A stretch of DNA of 64,000 bases from N074bin45 sp039587475 (GCA_039587475.1 JBDHIK010000004.1:40725-104724), one strand, 5' to 3'; positions 26,175 through 36,153 are shown, counted from the stretch's first letter. Notes: generated from the sequence alone by a model not told the origin. A program made the numbers and translations.

Positions 26175-29100
26175 ATGTCTGAATCCACCGGCGAGCTATT
26201 CGACCGCGTCGCAGACGCGCTGGGTGACGAATACGAGCTGGTTCGCCTCCTCGGGAAGGGGGGCATGGCCAGCGTCTTCCTGGCGCGCGAGCATGCGCTG
26301 AAGCGCCTGGTCGCCGTCAAGGTGCTCGATCCGGCTCTGGCGGGAAGTGCCGATTTCCGGGCCCGCTTCCAACGCGAGGCCGAAACCGCGGCTCAGCTCC
26401 AGCACCCCAACATCGTGCCGATCTACGGGGTTGGACAGGCCAAAGGGCTGGCCTACTTCACCATGGCCTACGTCGATGGCGAGAGTCTCGGCGCCCGGCT
26501 CAGAAGCCGCGGCCAGCTTCCGGTCGATGAAGCCCTTCGGGTCACCCGCGAGGTCGCCGCCGCTCTTGGGGCCGCGCACCGGCGCGGCGTCATCCATCGA
26601 GACATCAAACCCCAGAACGTGCTCTTCGACACCGAGTCGGGTCGGGCCCACGTGACGGACTTCGGCATCGCCCAGTTGGTGATTCCGGATCCGGAACAGG
26701 TCGCCGGTCAGGATACCGAGGCGTTGACGGTCGCCGGCATGGTCATGGGGACGCCACGCTACATGAGTCCCGAACAGGCCAGTGGCGAGCGAGATCTCTC
26801 TCCGGCGTCGGATCTCTATGCCGTCGGCATCCTGTTGTACGAAATGGTGACGGGCGCCTACCCCTATGACGTGGGCCCCAACCGCAACTTCCTGGTAGCC
26901 CACCTGACCCAGGATTGTATCCCCATGACGTCCAGGGTCGATGGGATCCCCGAGGAACTGGACGCCATGGTGGGGCGGTTGTTGTCCAAGGATCCGGAAG
27001 CCCGCTTCGGTTCGACCGATGAACTGCTGACGACCCTGGGGACGGGTGAGGTCTCCGTGCCGGTGATCCCCGCTCGACATTCCCGAGCGGGGTGGATCGT
27101 TGCCGCAGCCGCGGCCGTCATCCTGTTCGTCACCCTGGGGCGCGGCCTCCTGCCGCAACGTGGCGGTGTTCCGGATGGGGTCGATCCGCGCCAGTCGATC
27201 CTGCTGGGGTTCTTCACCAATACGTCGTCCGACCGCGAGCTGGATTGGCTCCGCATTGGTGGGGTCGAACTCCTGGGCCAGTCACTGGCCCGGTGGGAGG
27301 ACATGCGGGTCATCGGGGTCGACCGGCTGCTTGACGCCGCGAACAAGGCCGGAGTTGACGCCGATCGCCCGCTGTCGCGTGAAGACGCCCTGGAGATGGC
27401 GCGTCGCTCCGGAGTCTGGACCGCCACCACCGGGTCGCTCATCCGCCTCAACAACGACTCGCTGCGGATCACGGTCCGGGTCTATGACGTGGCAACGGAA
27501 GACGAGTTGTCCACGGCCGTCGTGGCAGTGCACCGGGACTCGGCGCTGACCGACGCGTTCGATGCACTGGGGCGGAGCATTCTGGCCGTGGCCGGCGCCC
27601 CGGCCGCAGCGATTCTGGACGTCGAGCCGCCGACGCGGTCCATCGAGGCCTACCGGGCCTACATCGACGGCATGCTGGCACGCAATCGTTTCGACCTGGA
27701 CAGCGCCAGGATCGCCTTCCGGCATGCGGTCGATCGTGATCCGGAATTCGCCCTGGCGTACTTCGCCCTGAGTTCGGTGTCCGCCAGCGTTCAGGTGCCC
27801 GCCGAGAAACCTGAGTTTCTGGACCTGGCCGACAGCGCTCTTCGCTACTCCGCGACGCGCCCGCCCAAGGAGCGTCTCCTGATCGAAGCGTTCCATGCTC
27901 TCGTGAACGCGGATCTGGTCGAGGCGCAGCGTCGCTACGCGGACTTGGTCGAGCGGGACTCGACGATGGTCGATGCCTGGGCCGGCCTCGGGGCCTCGGC
28001 CACCTATGACCTGACCCTGCGGACCGACGCCGACGGCAACGAGTTCTTCCCGTCGTCACCAGGTGTCGCTCTCCGGGCGTTCGAGCGCACATTGGCGCTG
28101 GACGCCAACGACTACCGGGCCTATCCCATCGTCACCCAGCTGCTTGTGCTGGCGTCCCGGGAGGACGGCGTCCTCCCGGCGTTCCGCGACCCACCGCCCG
28201 GTGACCTGACGACCCTGGGGCGGCGCGTCCCCACCGCATGGTACCGGGTGCTCCTGGTCGACGACAGCATCGTGACGATCCCGAGGGATTCCGTGGATGC
28301 TCTCTATCCTCGTGCGGTGCAGGACTCGTTGGGACGCGTCGCCCGACGGAAGGCGGAGTTCTTTCTGCGTCAGTGGGTTACGCGTGCGCCCGAACAGGGC
28401 TTTGCATGGCTGACGCTGGCGACGATCCAGCAGGAGGAAGACAACTTCGCGGAGGCTCTGATCTCACTGGCGGAGGCCGAACGGTTGGGTATCCCGTCGG
28501 TGATTCCCTTCGGCATCTTGCGCCTGGGCTTCCTGCTGGAGGCCAGGATGCTTCCCGAAGCTCGTGACCTGGCCGACTCCCTGGCCCTGGGCGAATGGGG
28601 CCCGGACATGGACGACCGGCACGTGATACAGTCCATGCCCACGAGCAACGCGCTCCTCGTGGCAGGTCGGATTCACGAGGCCGTCGATCTCGATCGCCGC
28701 CGTCGAGCCCTGCAGGCACAGGCCCCCGGGAGCGACGAAATCCGGGCCCGCTTTGCGCTGGCTCCTCTGATGCTGGAGCTGCGGGCCCTGGCAGCGGTCG
28801 ATCTGGCGTCGCCCGAGCTGGTGCAGCAGGCCCTCGACTCCCTCGAGGTGGTTGCCGCCCGTCTTGACGACTCGGCCGCGGCCGAATTCCGGGAGGGTGG
28901 CATGGCTGCGGTCATGAATGCCGCCGCCGCGCTGGGGGATACAGCCATGGTTGCCGCGTTCCGTGTCTCCTCGGAGAGGACAGACTACCTGGCGGTGGAC
29001 GCCTGGGCGGCCGTCAATGCGGGAGCGATGGAGGAGGCGCACCGACGCTACGAAGCGGCGCTCCTCGACAGCACCTGGGTGCCGCGCAGCGTTTACCCGT

Positions 29101-29399
29101 TGGCGCGGACCGCGGAAGCACTGGGAAGGTCTGAGGAGGCCCTGGCGCACTACAGCGCCATGGACACCCTCGGCTATACGGGCCGCGCCACCACGGATAC
29201 CGATTTCCTCCTGTTGGTGCAATCGTACGCCATGCGGGCGGCATTGTTCGACGCTGCGGGCGACAATGAGTCGGCCAAGGCGTACTACCGCAAGTTCCTG
29301 GAATTGTGGGACGACCCCGATCCTGAATTGCGGGAGAAGCGCGATCTGGCCCGCCAGGCGCTCGGGGAACTCGAGCGGCAGGACCGGCGGGACAACTAG
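26175..29399 (+). CDS. Membrane Ser/Thr protein kinase with TPR sensor domain
   Basis: This 1074-residue receptor-type kinase has a complete PknB-like catalytic domain at about 20-285: glycine loop GKGGMASV, K49, HRDIKPQN with D143, DFG with D162 and GTPRYMSPEQA. One membrane helix lies near 304-324 (GWIVAAAAAVILFVTLG). The large extracytoplasmic part begins with a TolB/FlgO-like segment (FFTNTSSDRELDWLRIGGVE) and continues with many TPR repeats. Such kinase-TPR receptors are abundant in Gemmatimonadota and Acidobacteria. The ligand and substrates are unknown. Confidence 0.88.
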   Translation: MSESTGELFDRVADALGDEYELVRLLGKGGMASVFLAREHALKRLVAVKVLDPALAGSADFRARFQREAETAAQLQHPNIVPIYGVGQAKGLAYFTMAYVDGESLGARLRSRGQLPVDEALRVTREVAAALGAAHRRGVIHRDIKPQNVLFDTESGRAHVTDFGIAQLVIPDPEQVAGQDTEALTVAGMVMGTPRYMSPEQASGERDLSPASDLYAVGILLYEMVTGAYPYDVGPNRNFLVAHLTQDCIPMTSRVDGIPEELDAMVGRLLSKDPEARFGSTDELLTTLGTGEVSVPVIPARHSRAGWIVAAAAAVILFVTLGRGLLPQRGGVPDGVDPRQSILLGFFTNTSSDRELDWLRIGGVELLGQSLARWEDMRVIGVDRLLDAANKAGVDADRPLSREDALEMARRSGVWTATTGSLIRLNNDSLRITVRVYDVATEDELSTAVVAVHRDSALTDAFDALGRSILAVAGAPAAAILDVEPPTRSIEAYRAYIDGMLARNRFDLDSARIAFRHAVDRDPEFALAYFALSSVSASVQVPAEKPEFLDLADSALRYSATRPPKERLLIEAFHALVNADLVEAQRRYADLVERDSTMVDAWAGLGASATYDLTLRTDADGNEFFPSSPGVALRAFERTLALDANDYRAYPIVTQLLVLASREDGVLPAFRDPPPGDLTTLGRRVPTAWYRVLLVDDSIVTIPRDSVDALYPRAVQDSLGRVARRKAEFFLRQWVTRAPEQGFAWLTLATIQQEEDNFAEALISLAEAERLGIPSVIPFGILRLGFLLEARMLPEARDLADSLALGEWGPDMDDRHVIQSMPTSNALLVAGRIHEAVDLDRRRRALQAQAPGSDEIRARFALAPLMLELRALAAVDLASPELVQQALDSLEVVAARLDDSAAAEFREGGMAAVMNAAAALGDTAMVAAFRVSSERTDYLAVDAWAAVNAGAMEEAHRRYEAALLDSTWVPRSVYPLARTAEALGRSEEALAHYSAMDTLGYTGRATTDTDFLLLVQSYAMRAALFDAAGDNESAKAYYRKFLELWDDPDPELREKRDLARQALGELERQDRRDN

Positions 29400-29409
29400 G
29401 TGGTGACAG

Positions 29410-29431
29410 GGGAGAGGACCTGATCTCTCCC
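29410..29431. terminator. Candidate bidirectional terminator
   Basis: GGGAGAG and CTCTCCC form a 7-bp stem with an 8-nt loop between the convergent kinase and gyrB genes. There is no clear T-tract on either side, so intrinsic termination is only plausible. Confidence 0.4.
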
Positions 29432-29439
29432 ATCCCTTC

Positions 29440-31401
29440 CTATACGTCGAGGTGGCTCACGTAGGTGGCGTTGGCCTCGATGAACTGCCGGCGCGGCTCG
29501 ACCGCATCACCCATCAACTCGTCGAACAGCTTGGAGGCTTCCACGGCGTCCTCGAGCGTGACCCGCAGGATGGTCCGCTTTTCGGGATCCATGGTGGTGC
29601 GCCACAGCTGGTCGGGGTTCATCTCGCCAAGACCCTTGTAGCGCTGGATGTTCAACTTGGTCTCCGGGCCCTGGCCGTTGCGCAGCCGTTTGAGGATTTC
29701 GTCGCGCTCTTCCTCCGAATAGGCGTAGAACACTTCCTTCTTCTTGGAGACCCGGTACAGGGGTGGCTGGGCGATGTAGATGTACCCGGCCTCGATGAGC
29801 TCCATCATCTGGCGGAAGAAGAAGGTGAGGAGCAGGGTCCGGATGTGCGCGCCGTCGACGTCGGCGTCTGTCATGATGACGATCTTGTGATAGCGGGCGT
29901 CGTCGATCCGGAAGTCGTCTCGCACGCCCGCCCCGATGGCCGTGATGATGGCGCGAATCTCGGCGTTGCCGAGGATCCGGTCGATCCGGGCCCGTTCCAC
30001 GTTCAGGATCTTGCCGCGAAGCGGCAGGATGGCCTGGAAGTTCCGGTCACGACCCTGCTTGGCGCTTCCTCCGGCGGAGTCGCCCTCGACCAGGTAGATC
30101 TCACACAGGGCCGGGTCGTCCAGCGAGCAGTCGGCGAGCTTCCCGGGAAGGACGGCGTTCTCCAAGCCGGATTTCTTCCGCACCAGTTCCCGCGCCTTGC
30201 GAGCGGCTTCCCTGGCCCGCGCGGCGCTGGCCGCCTTGTCGATCACGGTCCGGGCCACCGCCGGCCGCTCCTCGAGGTAGGTGCTGAGCTGGTCGTATAC
30301 CACCTGCCGGACGATGCCCTCCACCTCGGAATTGCCCAACTTGGTCTTGGTCTGACCCTCGAACTGCGGCTCCTTGACCTTCACGTGGAGCACGCAGGTC
30401 AGTCCCTCCCGCACGTCCTCGCCGGACAGGGCCGCGTCGTTCTTCTTGATGGAGCGGACGTTGAGGCGCTTGGCCACCTCGTTCACGGCCCGGGTGAGCG
30501 CCGACTTGAATCCGGTGAGGTGGGTGCCGCCTTCATGGGTGTTGATGTTGTTGACGAAGGTGAAGATGTTCTCGTTGTAGCCGTCTTCCCACTGGATGGC
30601 GCAGTCGACGTCCACGTCGTCACGCATGCGCTGGAAGGCGATGGGCTTGGCGTGCAGCGGCTTGCGATTGCGGTTCAGCCACTGAGCAAACTGGGCCAAC
30701 CCGCCCTTGGCATGGAACCGCTCTTCCTGCGGGCCGTCCTCAGGCCGCTCATCGATCAGGGTGATGGCCACCCCCTGGTTTAGAAAGGCCAGTTGGCGCA
30801 GCCGATCCGCCAGGGTGGTCCGGTTGAACTCCAGGACCGTGAAGATCTCAGGGTCGGGCTTGAACCGGACCGTGGTCCCTGTACCCTTGGCCTTGCCGAG
30901 CGTCTTGAGGGGTTTGGTGACATGGCCGCGACAAAAGGCCATCTGGTGGCGCTTGCCATCACGATCGACGATCACCTCCAGCCGCTCGGACAGGGCGTTC
31001 ACCACCGACACGCCGACTCCGTGCAACCCGCCCGACACCTTGTAGGATGACTTGTCGAACTTGCCCCCGGCGTGCAGGGTGGTGAGCGCCACTTCGACGC
31101 CGGGCTTCTTCTCGACCGGATGGATATCGACGGGGATACCACGCCCGTTGTCTACGACGGTCACCGAATTGTCGTCGTGCACCGTGACCGTGATGATGTC
31201 ACAGAAGCCAGCCAGCGCCTCGTCGATCGAATTGTCCACGACCTCGTAGACGAGGTGGTGCAGGCCGTTCTCGCTGGTGGACCCGATGTACATCCCGGGC
31301 CGCTTGCGAACGGCCTCCAGGCCCTTGAGGACCTGGATGGAATCCGAGGAATAGTCGTTGCCGGTCTGCTTGGTTTGCGATTTCTTGGGCATGTCCGTCA
31401 T
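29440..31401 (-). CDS. gyrB: DNA gyrase subunit B
   Basis: This 653-residue ATPase subunit of gyrase has the GHKL ATP site (EVVDNSIDEALAG), the transducer, and the TOPRIM motifs (GDSAGGSAKQGRDR and MTDADVDGAHI). The C-terminal QRYKGLGEMNPDQLW is present. The length is that of the short GyrB type without the enterobacterial insertion. ATG 31401 overlaps the DUF721 stop by ATGA. The upstream recF and dciA genes make this a replication/supercoiling operon. Confidence 0.96.
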   Translation of the reverse strand: MTDMPKKSQTKQTGNDYSSDSIQVLKGLEAVRKRPGMYIGSTSENGLHHLVYEVVDNSIDEALAGFCDIITVTVHDDNSVTVVDNGRGIPVDIHPVEKKPGVEVALTTLHAGGKFDKSSYKVSGGLHGVGVSVVNALSERLEVIVDRDGKRHQMAFCRGHVTKPLKTLGKAKGTGTTVRFKPDPEIFTVLEFNRTTLADRLRQLAFLNQGVAITLIDERPEDGPQEERFHAKGGLAQFAQWLNRNRKPLHAKPIAFQRMRDDVDVDCAIQWEDGYNENIFTFVNNINTHEGGTHLTGFKSALTRAVNEVAKRLNVRSIKKNDAALSGEDVREGLTCVLHVKVKEPQFEGQTKTKLGNSEVEGIVRQVVYDQLSTYLEERPAVARTVIDKAASAARAREAARKARELVRKKSGLENAVLPGKLADCSLDDPALCEIYLVEGDSAGGSAKQGRDRNFQAILPLRGKILNVERARIDRILGNAEIRAIITAIGAGVRDDFRIDDARYHKIVIMTDADVDGAHIRTLLLTFFFRQMMELIEAGYIYIAQPPLYRVSKKKEVFYAYSEEERDEILKRLRNGQGPETKLNIQRYKGLGEMNPDQLWRTTMDPEKRTILRVTLEDAVEASKLFDELMGDAVEPRRQFIEANATYVSHLDV

Positions 31402-31718
31402 CGGGAAGGGCCGGGCCCGCCCAGCGGCACCCAGCGTATACTGTGAATGCGTCCCTTCCGGGACGCGTTAATCTTGGCCAGAATCCTGGGAGTCATGAGG
31501 CTCAACTCAGCTGCCCACGGTGCCGATGCCACCCGCACGCGCAGCACTCCGTCCATCGTGACCGACTCCGGCTGACTCACCGCGGCGATCTGACTGCCGA
31601 CCAGGGCCGGCCACTCCTGGATGACACCAGCGCGGTCCACCCGGTCCCGCAGACCCGAGTCATCGAGAAACCCAGCGAGGGCGTCGCCCAGGCGCACCAT
31701 CGGCCTCTTACCGGTCAT
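31398..31718 (-). CDS. dciA: DUF721 protein, DciA-like helicase loader
   Basis: This 106-residue protein has the DUF721 core, with W-P-x-(I/L)-V-G-x-x-(I/L)-A (QEWPALVGSQIAAVSQPESV) and a variable basic N-terminus. DUF721/DciA proteins load the replicative helicase DnaB in many bacteria that lack DnaC. ATG 31718 is supported by AGGAG 4 nt upstream and begins 18 bp inside the end of recF. The recF-DUF721-gyrB order is common near origins in Actinobacteria. Confidence 0.8.
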   Translation of the reverse strand: MTGKRPMVRLGDALAGFLDDSGLRDRVDRAGVIQEWPALVGSQIAAVSQPESVTMDGVLRVRVASAPWAAELSLMTPRILAKINASRKGRIHSIRWVPLGGPGPSR

Positions 31719-31735
31719 GCCGCTCCTGTGCCTCT

Positions 31736-32809
31736 TCAAGTGTGGATCCGGCCCCGTTCGACCCGCCAGACCGGCAGCGCTAGCCCGGTCGGCAACTCGT
31801 CCAGGCGCGGCGCTGAGACGATGATCTGACATTGCGGCGCCCGACCAAGCCGTGCCGCCAGCCGAGCCTGCCGGTCGTCGTCCAGTTCGGCAAAGACGTC
31901 ATCCAGCAACAACGGTGGCGTGGCGTCGGTCGCGGTGGCCACCGTATCCCATTCCAGAAACTTGAGGGCCACGGCCGCACTGCGCTGCTGTCCGGTCGAC
32001 CCAAATACGCGAATCGATTGGCCGTCCAGTTCAATGACCAGGTCGTCCCTGTGGGGGCCGATCGTGGTCGTACCGCGAGCCTCATCCACCGCGCGCACTT
32101 CATCGAAGGCTGCCGGCCACGCCTCGGGCTCGGCCAGATCTTCCCGTCCCGCATAGCTGCAGCGCACTGCCGCAGGCTCGCCGAGCGCCGACAACTCCCC
32201 GGCCAGCGTCTCCGACGCATGGTGCACCCAGGTGACCCTCCGCTTCACGATCGTGGCGCCGTGGGCCGCCACGGCGGACTCGAAGGCTCTGGCGGCTTCC
32301 GTGTGGCGACGCAACGCGGCATTCCGTTGGGCCAGCGCCGCCCGATAGCGGGTCAGGGCCCGCAGGTACTCGCGATCGGCCAGCGCCAACATGCGATCGA
32401 GAAACAGCCGCCGGCCCTGGGCGGGGCCCGATGCCAGAGCGGTGTCCGCCGGGATGAACGCCACGGCCAGCCACCGTCCCACCGCATCTGCCAACCGGGC
32501 CACCGGAGCATCGTCAATGGCGATGACCTTCCGTTTGGGCGCCGGGGTGAACTTCGCGGCCACGCGGTGCGTCTCGGTGCCGTCGTCGAAGGCACACTCC
32601 ACCCGGAAGCCCGACCCGTCGAAGGCCATCATTTCCGTGTCCGACGCACCCCGGAGCGATCGAAACAGCACCGGGTAGTACACCGCCTCCATGGCGTTGG
32701 TCTTGCCGTGACCGTTGGGCCCGACCAACGCAATTCCCTCTGGCGGTACGCTGAGGGCCACGGGCTCGAGATTGCGAAACCCCGTGGCCGACAAGCGGAC
32801 CAGGCGCAC
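31736..32809 (-). CDS. recF: DNA replication and repair protein RecF
   Basis: This 357-residue SMC-like ATPase binds gapped DNA and helps load RecA with RecO/RecR. Walker A is GPNGHGKTN, and the signature and Walker B regions lie in the C-terminal quarter (STGQQRSAAVALKFLEW and LLLDDVFAELDDDRQ). The GTG start shares one base with the stop of the upstream lipoprotein gene (TAGTG). Normal length. dnaA and dnaN, often adjacent, are absent from this window. Confidence 0.93.
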   Translation of the reverse strand: MRLVRLSATGFRNLEPVALSVPPEGIALVGPNGHGKTNAMEAVYYPVLFRSLRGASDTEMMAFDGSGFRVECAFDDGTETHRVAAKFTPAPKRKVIAIDDAPVARLADAVGRWLAVAFIPADTALASGPAQGRRLFLDRMLALADREYLRALTRYRAALAQRNAALRRHTEAARAFESAVAAHGATIVKRRVTWVHHASETLAGELSALGEPAAVRCSYAGREDLAEPEAWPAAFDEVRAVDEARGTTTIGPHRDDLVIELDGQSIRVFGSTGQQRSAAVALKFLEWDTVATATDATPPLLLDDVFAELDDDRQARLAARLGRAPQCQIIVSAPRLDELPTGLALPVWRVERGRIHT

Positions 32810-33249
32810 TACTGCACGCTCAGCACCCGGACGGCGGGACCGCCGACGTTGCCGTCCTCGTCCTTGGCGGTGACGGAAATGGTCAGGACCGAATCAGCCA
32901 GGCCGGTCGTCGACAAGGTGAAGGACCACAACACGAGTGGGCCGTCGACGTTGGAGCCGGCAAACGTGAACGGAGCGCCCTGGATGTCGATGAAGATCGA
33001 GTCGACTCCGAAGTCGTCCACCACGTCGCCACGGATCAACAAGGTCTGATCCGGGGGCACGATGGTATCCCGTCCCGGTGCGCTGATCGTCACCACCGGG
33101 ATGATGGGGCCAGTGCTGCCCGAGCCCCCGGCACCGGTGGGGGTGATGGGCCGGTCTCGTTCGGAACAACCCAGAACGAGCACGGCGAGCCCCGCCAGTC
33201 GCAGGGCCCGCCGTATGCGTGTGTCACCTCGATCAGGCCATCCGAACAT
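32809..33249 (-). CDS. Ig-like lipoprotein upstream of recF
   Basis: This 146-residue protein has a lipobox (LAVLVLGCS) and a single beta-sandwich domain. The SAPGRDTIVPPDQTLLIRGD and VTAKDEDGNVGGP stretches resemble Ig-like domains of secreted proteins. Its stop overlaps the recF start, so it is cotranscribed with recF-dciA-gyrB, an odd partner for replication genes. Function unknown. The gap to the crotonase gene upstream is 63 bp and may hold a promoter. Confidence 0.6.
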   Translation of the reverse strand: MFGWPDRGDTRIRRALRLAGLAVLVLGCSERDRPITPTGAGGSGSTGPIIPVVTISAPGRDTIVPPDQTLLIRGDVVDDFGVDSIFIDIQGAPFTFAGSNVDGPLVLWSFTLSTTGLADSVLTISVTAKDEDGNVGGPAVRVLSVQ

Positions 33250-33312
33250 GCCCGAAATTTAGCCTATCCGGGTCCGAATTGCAGCGGTCAGGGGCAGGAC
33301 CGCCGGCCCGGT

Positions 33313-34092
33313 TCAACGGCCCTGGAAGTGGGCCTCCCGCTTCTCCAGAAAGGCCTGCATCCCCTCACGCATGTCTTCGGTCCCTGACAGGAGTCCGAAG
33401 TGGTTGGCCTCCAGGGTCGGGCCGTCGTCGAGACCCATGTCCAGAGAGGCGTCCACCGCCTCGAGACAGAGGCGAACCGCCTGGGGTCCGTTGGTCAGAA
33501 TGGTCCTCATCATCGCCTCGGCACCGGCCAGCAGGTCCTCGGGTGGGAACACGGCGTTGACCAGGCCGATGCGGTAGGCCTCCTCGGCGTCGATCATGTT
33601 CGCCGTGAGGAGCAACTCGAGCGCCCTGCCACGGCCTACCAGGCGCGGCAACCGGACCGAGCCCCCATAGCCGGGCCCGATGCCCAGCTTCACCTCGGGC
33701 TGCCCGAACCTGGCCTTGGTGCTGGCCAACCTGATGTGGCAGGCCATGGCCAACTCGCACCCGCCGCCCAGCGCGAACCCGTTGACGGCGGCAATCACCG
33801 GTTTGCCGCACCGCTCGAGACGACGAAAGGCAATCTGGCCGCGCCGCGATCGGGCTTTGCCGTCGATCGGTCCCTGGTCGGCGAGTTCGGCGATGTCCGC
33901 GCCGGCCACGAACGCCTTGCCGGCTCCTGTCAGGATGGCGCCCCGGATAGCCTCATCGCTGGCAATGTGATCGGCCACGGCCGCCAACTCCGCGATCACC
34001 TCATCGTTCAGGGCGTTCAGCTTGTCCGGGCGGTTGATGGTGATGAATGCGACAGCATCACGAATGTCGACGAGCAGGTGTTGGTACGCCAT
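33313..34092 (-). CDS. Enoyl-CoA hydratase/isomerase family protein
   Basis: This 259-residue crotonase adds water to 2-enoyl-CoA in fatty-acid beta-oxidation or related pathways. Both catalytic glutamates are present: E113 in GGGCELAMACHIRLAS and E133 in FGQPEVKLGIGPGYGG. The oxyanion-hole segment is FVAGADIAEL. The specific pathway is not evident, although an acyl-CoA synthetase is encoded elsewhere in the window. A reversed TATCTT hexamer at 34124-34129 lies about 32 nt upstream of its ATG. Confidence 0.88.
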   Translation of the reverse strand: MAYQHLLVDIRDAVAFITINRPDKLNALNDEVIAELAAVADHIASDEAIRGAILTGAGKAFVAGADIAELADQGPIDGKARSRRGQIAFRRLERCGKPVIAAVNGFALGGGCELAMACHIRLASTKARFGQPEVKLGIGPGYGGSVRLPRLVGRGRALELLLTANMIDAEEAYRIGLVNAVFPPEDLLAGAEAMMRTILTNGPQAVRLCLEAVDASLDMGLDDGPTLEANHFGLLSGTEDMREGMQAFLEKREAHFQGR

Positions 34093-34190
34093 GGTCGTTT
34101 GTCTGATGGTTGGGGTCGCAGGAAAGATAGGGCCCTTGGAGGGGGAAGGACCATCCCGTCTGGGCGGGGCTTCGGGAGTTAACTTCTGGC

Positions 34191-35195
34191 ATGAGCATCA
34201 CGACCATCGAGTTTCTGGAGCCCGGGATCGTCCGTGTCCTCGATCAGCGCCACTTGCCGGGAGCCGAGGTGCGCCGCGACCTCACCACCGTCGAGGAGGT
34301 GGCGGACGCGATCGAGACGCTGGCGGTGCGTGGAGCTCCGCTGATCGGGATCGCCGCGGCCATGGGGGTGGCCCTGGCCGCACGAGCCGTGGATCCGGCA
34401 CCATCGGTGGATCGGGCGATACATCGCCTCAGGGGTACCCGGCCGACCGCCGTAAACCTGACCTGGGCGCTCGAACGCCTGTCCGCCGTCGCCGCCGTGA
34501 CGAAGCCGGAGGACCTGGGTGACGCGTTGCTGGCCGAGGCACGGGCCCTGCACGACCAGGATGCCGCGATGTGCCGACGGATCGGCGAAGCCGGGCTGCC
34601 CTTCTTCCCGGATGGCACCACGGCGATCACCTACTGCAATGCCGGCGCTCTGGCCACGGGCGGAATCGGCACCGCCCTGGCCCCGATCTATCTGGCGCAC
34701 GAGGCGGGCCGTGCCGTCCGCGTGATCGTGCCGGAAACGCGCCCTTTGCTCCAGGGCGCCAGACTGACCGCATGGGAGCTGTCCCGGGCCGGGATTCCGT
34801 GCACGGTGACCACCGACGGCATGGTGGCCAGTCGCCTGGCGTGCGGCGACGTGACGGTGGCCATCACCGGTGCGGACCGGATCGCCGGGAACGGTGACGT
34901 GGCCAACAAGGTCGGGACGCTGGGCCTGGCGCTGCTGGCCAGGCATTACGGCCTTCCGTTCTATGTCGCGGCGCCGAGGTCGACCTTCGACCCTGGAACC
35001 GCCAGCGGCGACGATATCCCGATCGAGCATCGCGACGAGGACGAGGTACGATTCCACGGGTCCAGTGCCGTCGCGGCCAGGGTACCGGCCTGGAATCCGG
35101 CCTTCGACGTGACCCCCGCAGCCCTCGTCACCGGCTTCATTACGGATGACGGCCTTGTTGACGCCGCCGGCTTGCGGGAACGGTGGGGCGTTTGA
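34191..35195 (+). CDS. mtnA: Methylthioribose-1-phosphate isomerase
   Basis: This 334-residue aldose-ketose isomerase converts 5-methylthioribose-1-phosphate to the ribulose form in methionine salvage. The catalytic Cys149 lies in TAITYCNAGALATGG, and the catalytic Asp229 in ITGADRIAGNGD. The N-terminal LAVRGAPLIGIAAA motif is also typical. No other mtn genes are in the window, so a ribose-1,5-bisphosphate isomerase-like role cannot be fully excluded. The EamA transporter starts 25 bp downstream. Confidence 0.88.
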   Translation: MSITTIEFLEPGIVRVLDQRHLPGAEVRRDLTTVEEVADAIETLAVRGAPLIGIAAAMGVALAARAVDPAPSVDRAIHRLRGTRPTAVNLTWALERLSAVAAVTKPEDLGDALLAEARALHDQDAAMCRRIGEAGLPFFPDGTTAITYCNAGALATGGIGTALAPIYLAHEAGRAVRVIVPETRPLLQGARLTAWELSRAGIPCTVTTDGMVASRLACGDVTVAITGADRIAGNGDVANKVGTLGLALLARHYGLPFYVAAPRSTFDPGTASGDDIPIEHRDEDEVRFHGSSAVAARVPAWNPAFDVTPAALVTGFITDDGLVDAAGLRERWGV

Positions 35196-35220
35196 CCCAC
35201 GACCGGCACCACCGACGCTC

Positions 35221-36153
35221 ATGAAGCGCGAGACCGAAGCGGAACTCGCCATCCTGGTCGTGGTCGTCGTGTGGGGGGCGAACTTCGCCTTCATCAAGGC
35301 CGCGGTCCTCGAGATCCCCCCGTTGGCCTTCGCGGCGTTGCGCTTCACGGTGGCCTCCATCCTGTTGGCCGCACTCGTCGTGCACCGGGAAGGCAGCGTC
35401 CGGTGGCCTCCCGGGACCGGGTGGCGCGTCGTGGCACTCGGGCTGATCGGCAACACCGCCTACCAGGCGTTCTTCATGATGGGGATTGCCCGCACGACCG
35501 CGGGCAACAGCGCCCTGATGGTGGCCCCAACGCCGGCGCTCATCGCCATCATCGCTGCGTTGACGGGCGTCGAACGTCTGACGCGACCGGTGGTGCTGGG
35601 AATCGCTCTGACCTTCGTCGGTGTCGCCATGGTGGTGGGCCAGTCGGCCTCCGGTCCCAGTGCTGCCACCCTGTCAGGCGACCTCCTGGTGTTGGCCGGC
35701 GGGGTGTGTTGGGCGGTGTACACGGTCGGGGTGCGGGCTGCCGCGCTGCCGATCTCCTCGCTCCGCCTCACGGCGCTCGCCATGCTCACCGGTACTCCGG
35801 TGCTGGTATTGCTGGGCAGTAGGGAGGCCGCCACCTTCGACTGGAGCGGTGTCAGTGCTCTGGCGTGGGGGGGCACGGCGTACGCCACCTTCCTCGGGCT
35901 CTGTACGGCCTACGTCATGTTCAACTTCGCGGTGAAGGTCCTCGGCGGACCACGAACCGGCGTGTTCTTGTCACTTATTCCCGTGGTGGCTCTGTTCGTG
36001 GCGGCCCTCCTGGTAGCTGAGCGGCCGACGGTACTGCAACTCACGGGGACGGTGTTCATCATCGCCGGACTCCTCGCGGCACGCTCCCGGCGCGGCGGTG
36101 ATTCCAGGGGCGCAGCCGGGCCGACCGTCGACGGGATGGCGGGAACGCGGTAG
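35221..36153 (+). CDS. EamA/DMT-superfamily transporter
   Basis: This 310-residue inner-membrane protein has ten predicted helices in two homologous EamA halves. The first half includes LAILVVVVVWGANFAFIKAA and the second DLLVLAGGVCWAVYTVGVRA. Members export metabolites or amino acids by proton-coupled exchange; the substrate is unknown. ATG 35221 was chosen because the longer frame would add a non-hydrophobic, Pro-rich leader overlapping mtnA. Confidence 0.85.
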   Translation: MKRETEAELAILVVVVVWGANFAFIKAAVLEIPPLAFAALRFTVASILLAALVVHREGSVRWPPGTGWRVVALGLIGNTAYQAFFMMGIARTTAGNSALMVAPTPALIAIIAALTGVERLTRPVVLGIALTFVGVAMVVGQSASGPSAATLSGDLLVLAGGVCWAVYTVGVRAAALPISSLRLTALAMLTGTPVLVLLGSREAATFDWSGVSALAWGGTAYATFLGLCTAYVMFNFAVKVLGGPRTGVFLSLIPVVALFVAALLVAERPTVLQLTGTVFIIAGLLAARSRRGGDSRGAAGPTVDGMAGTR

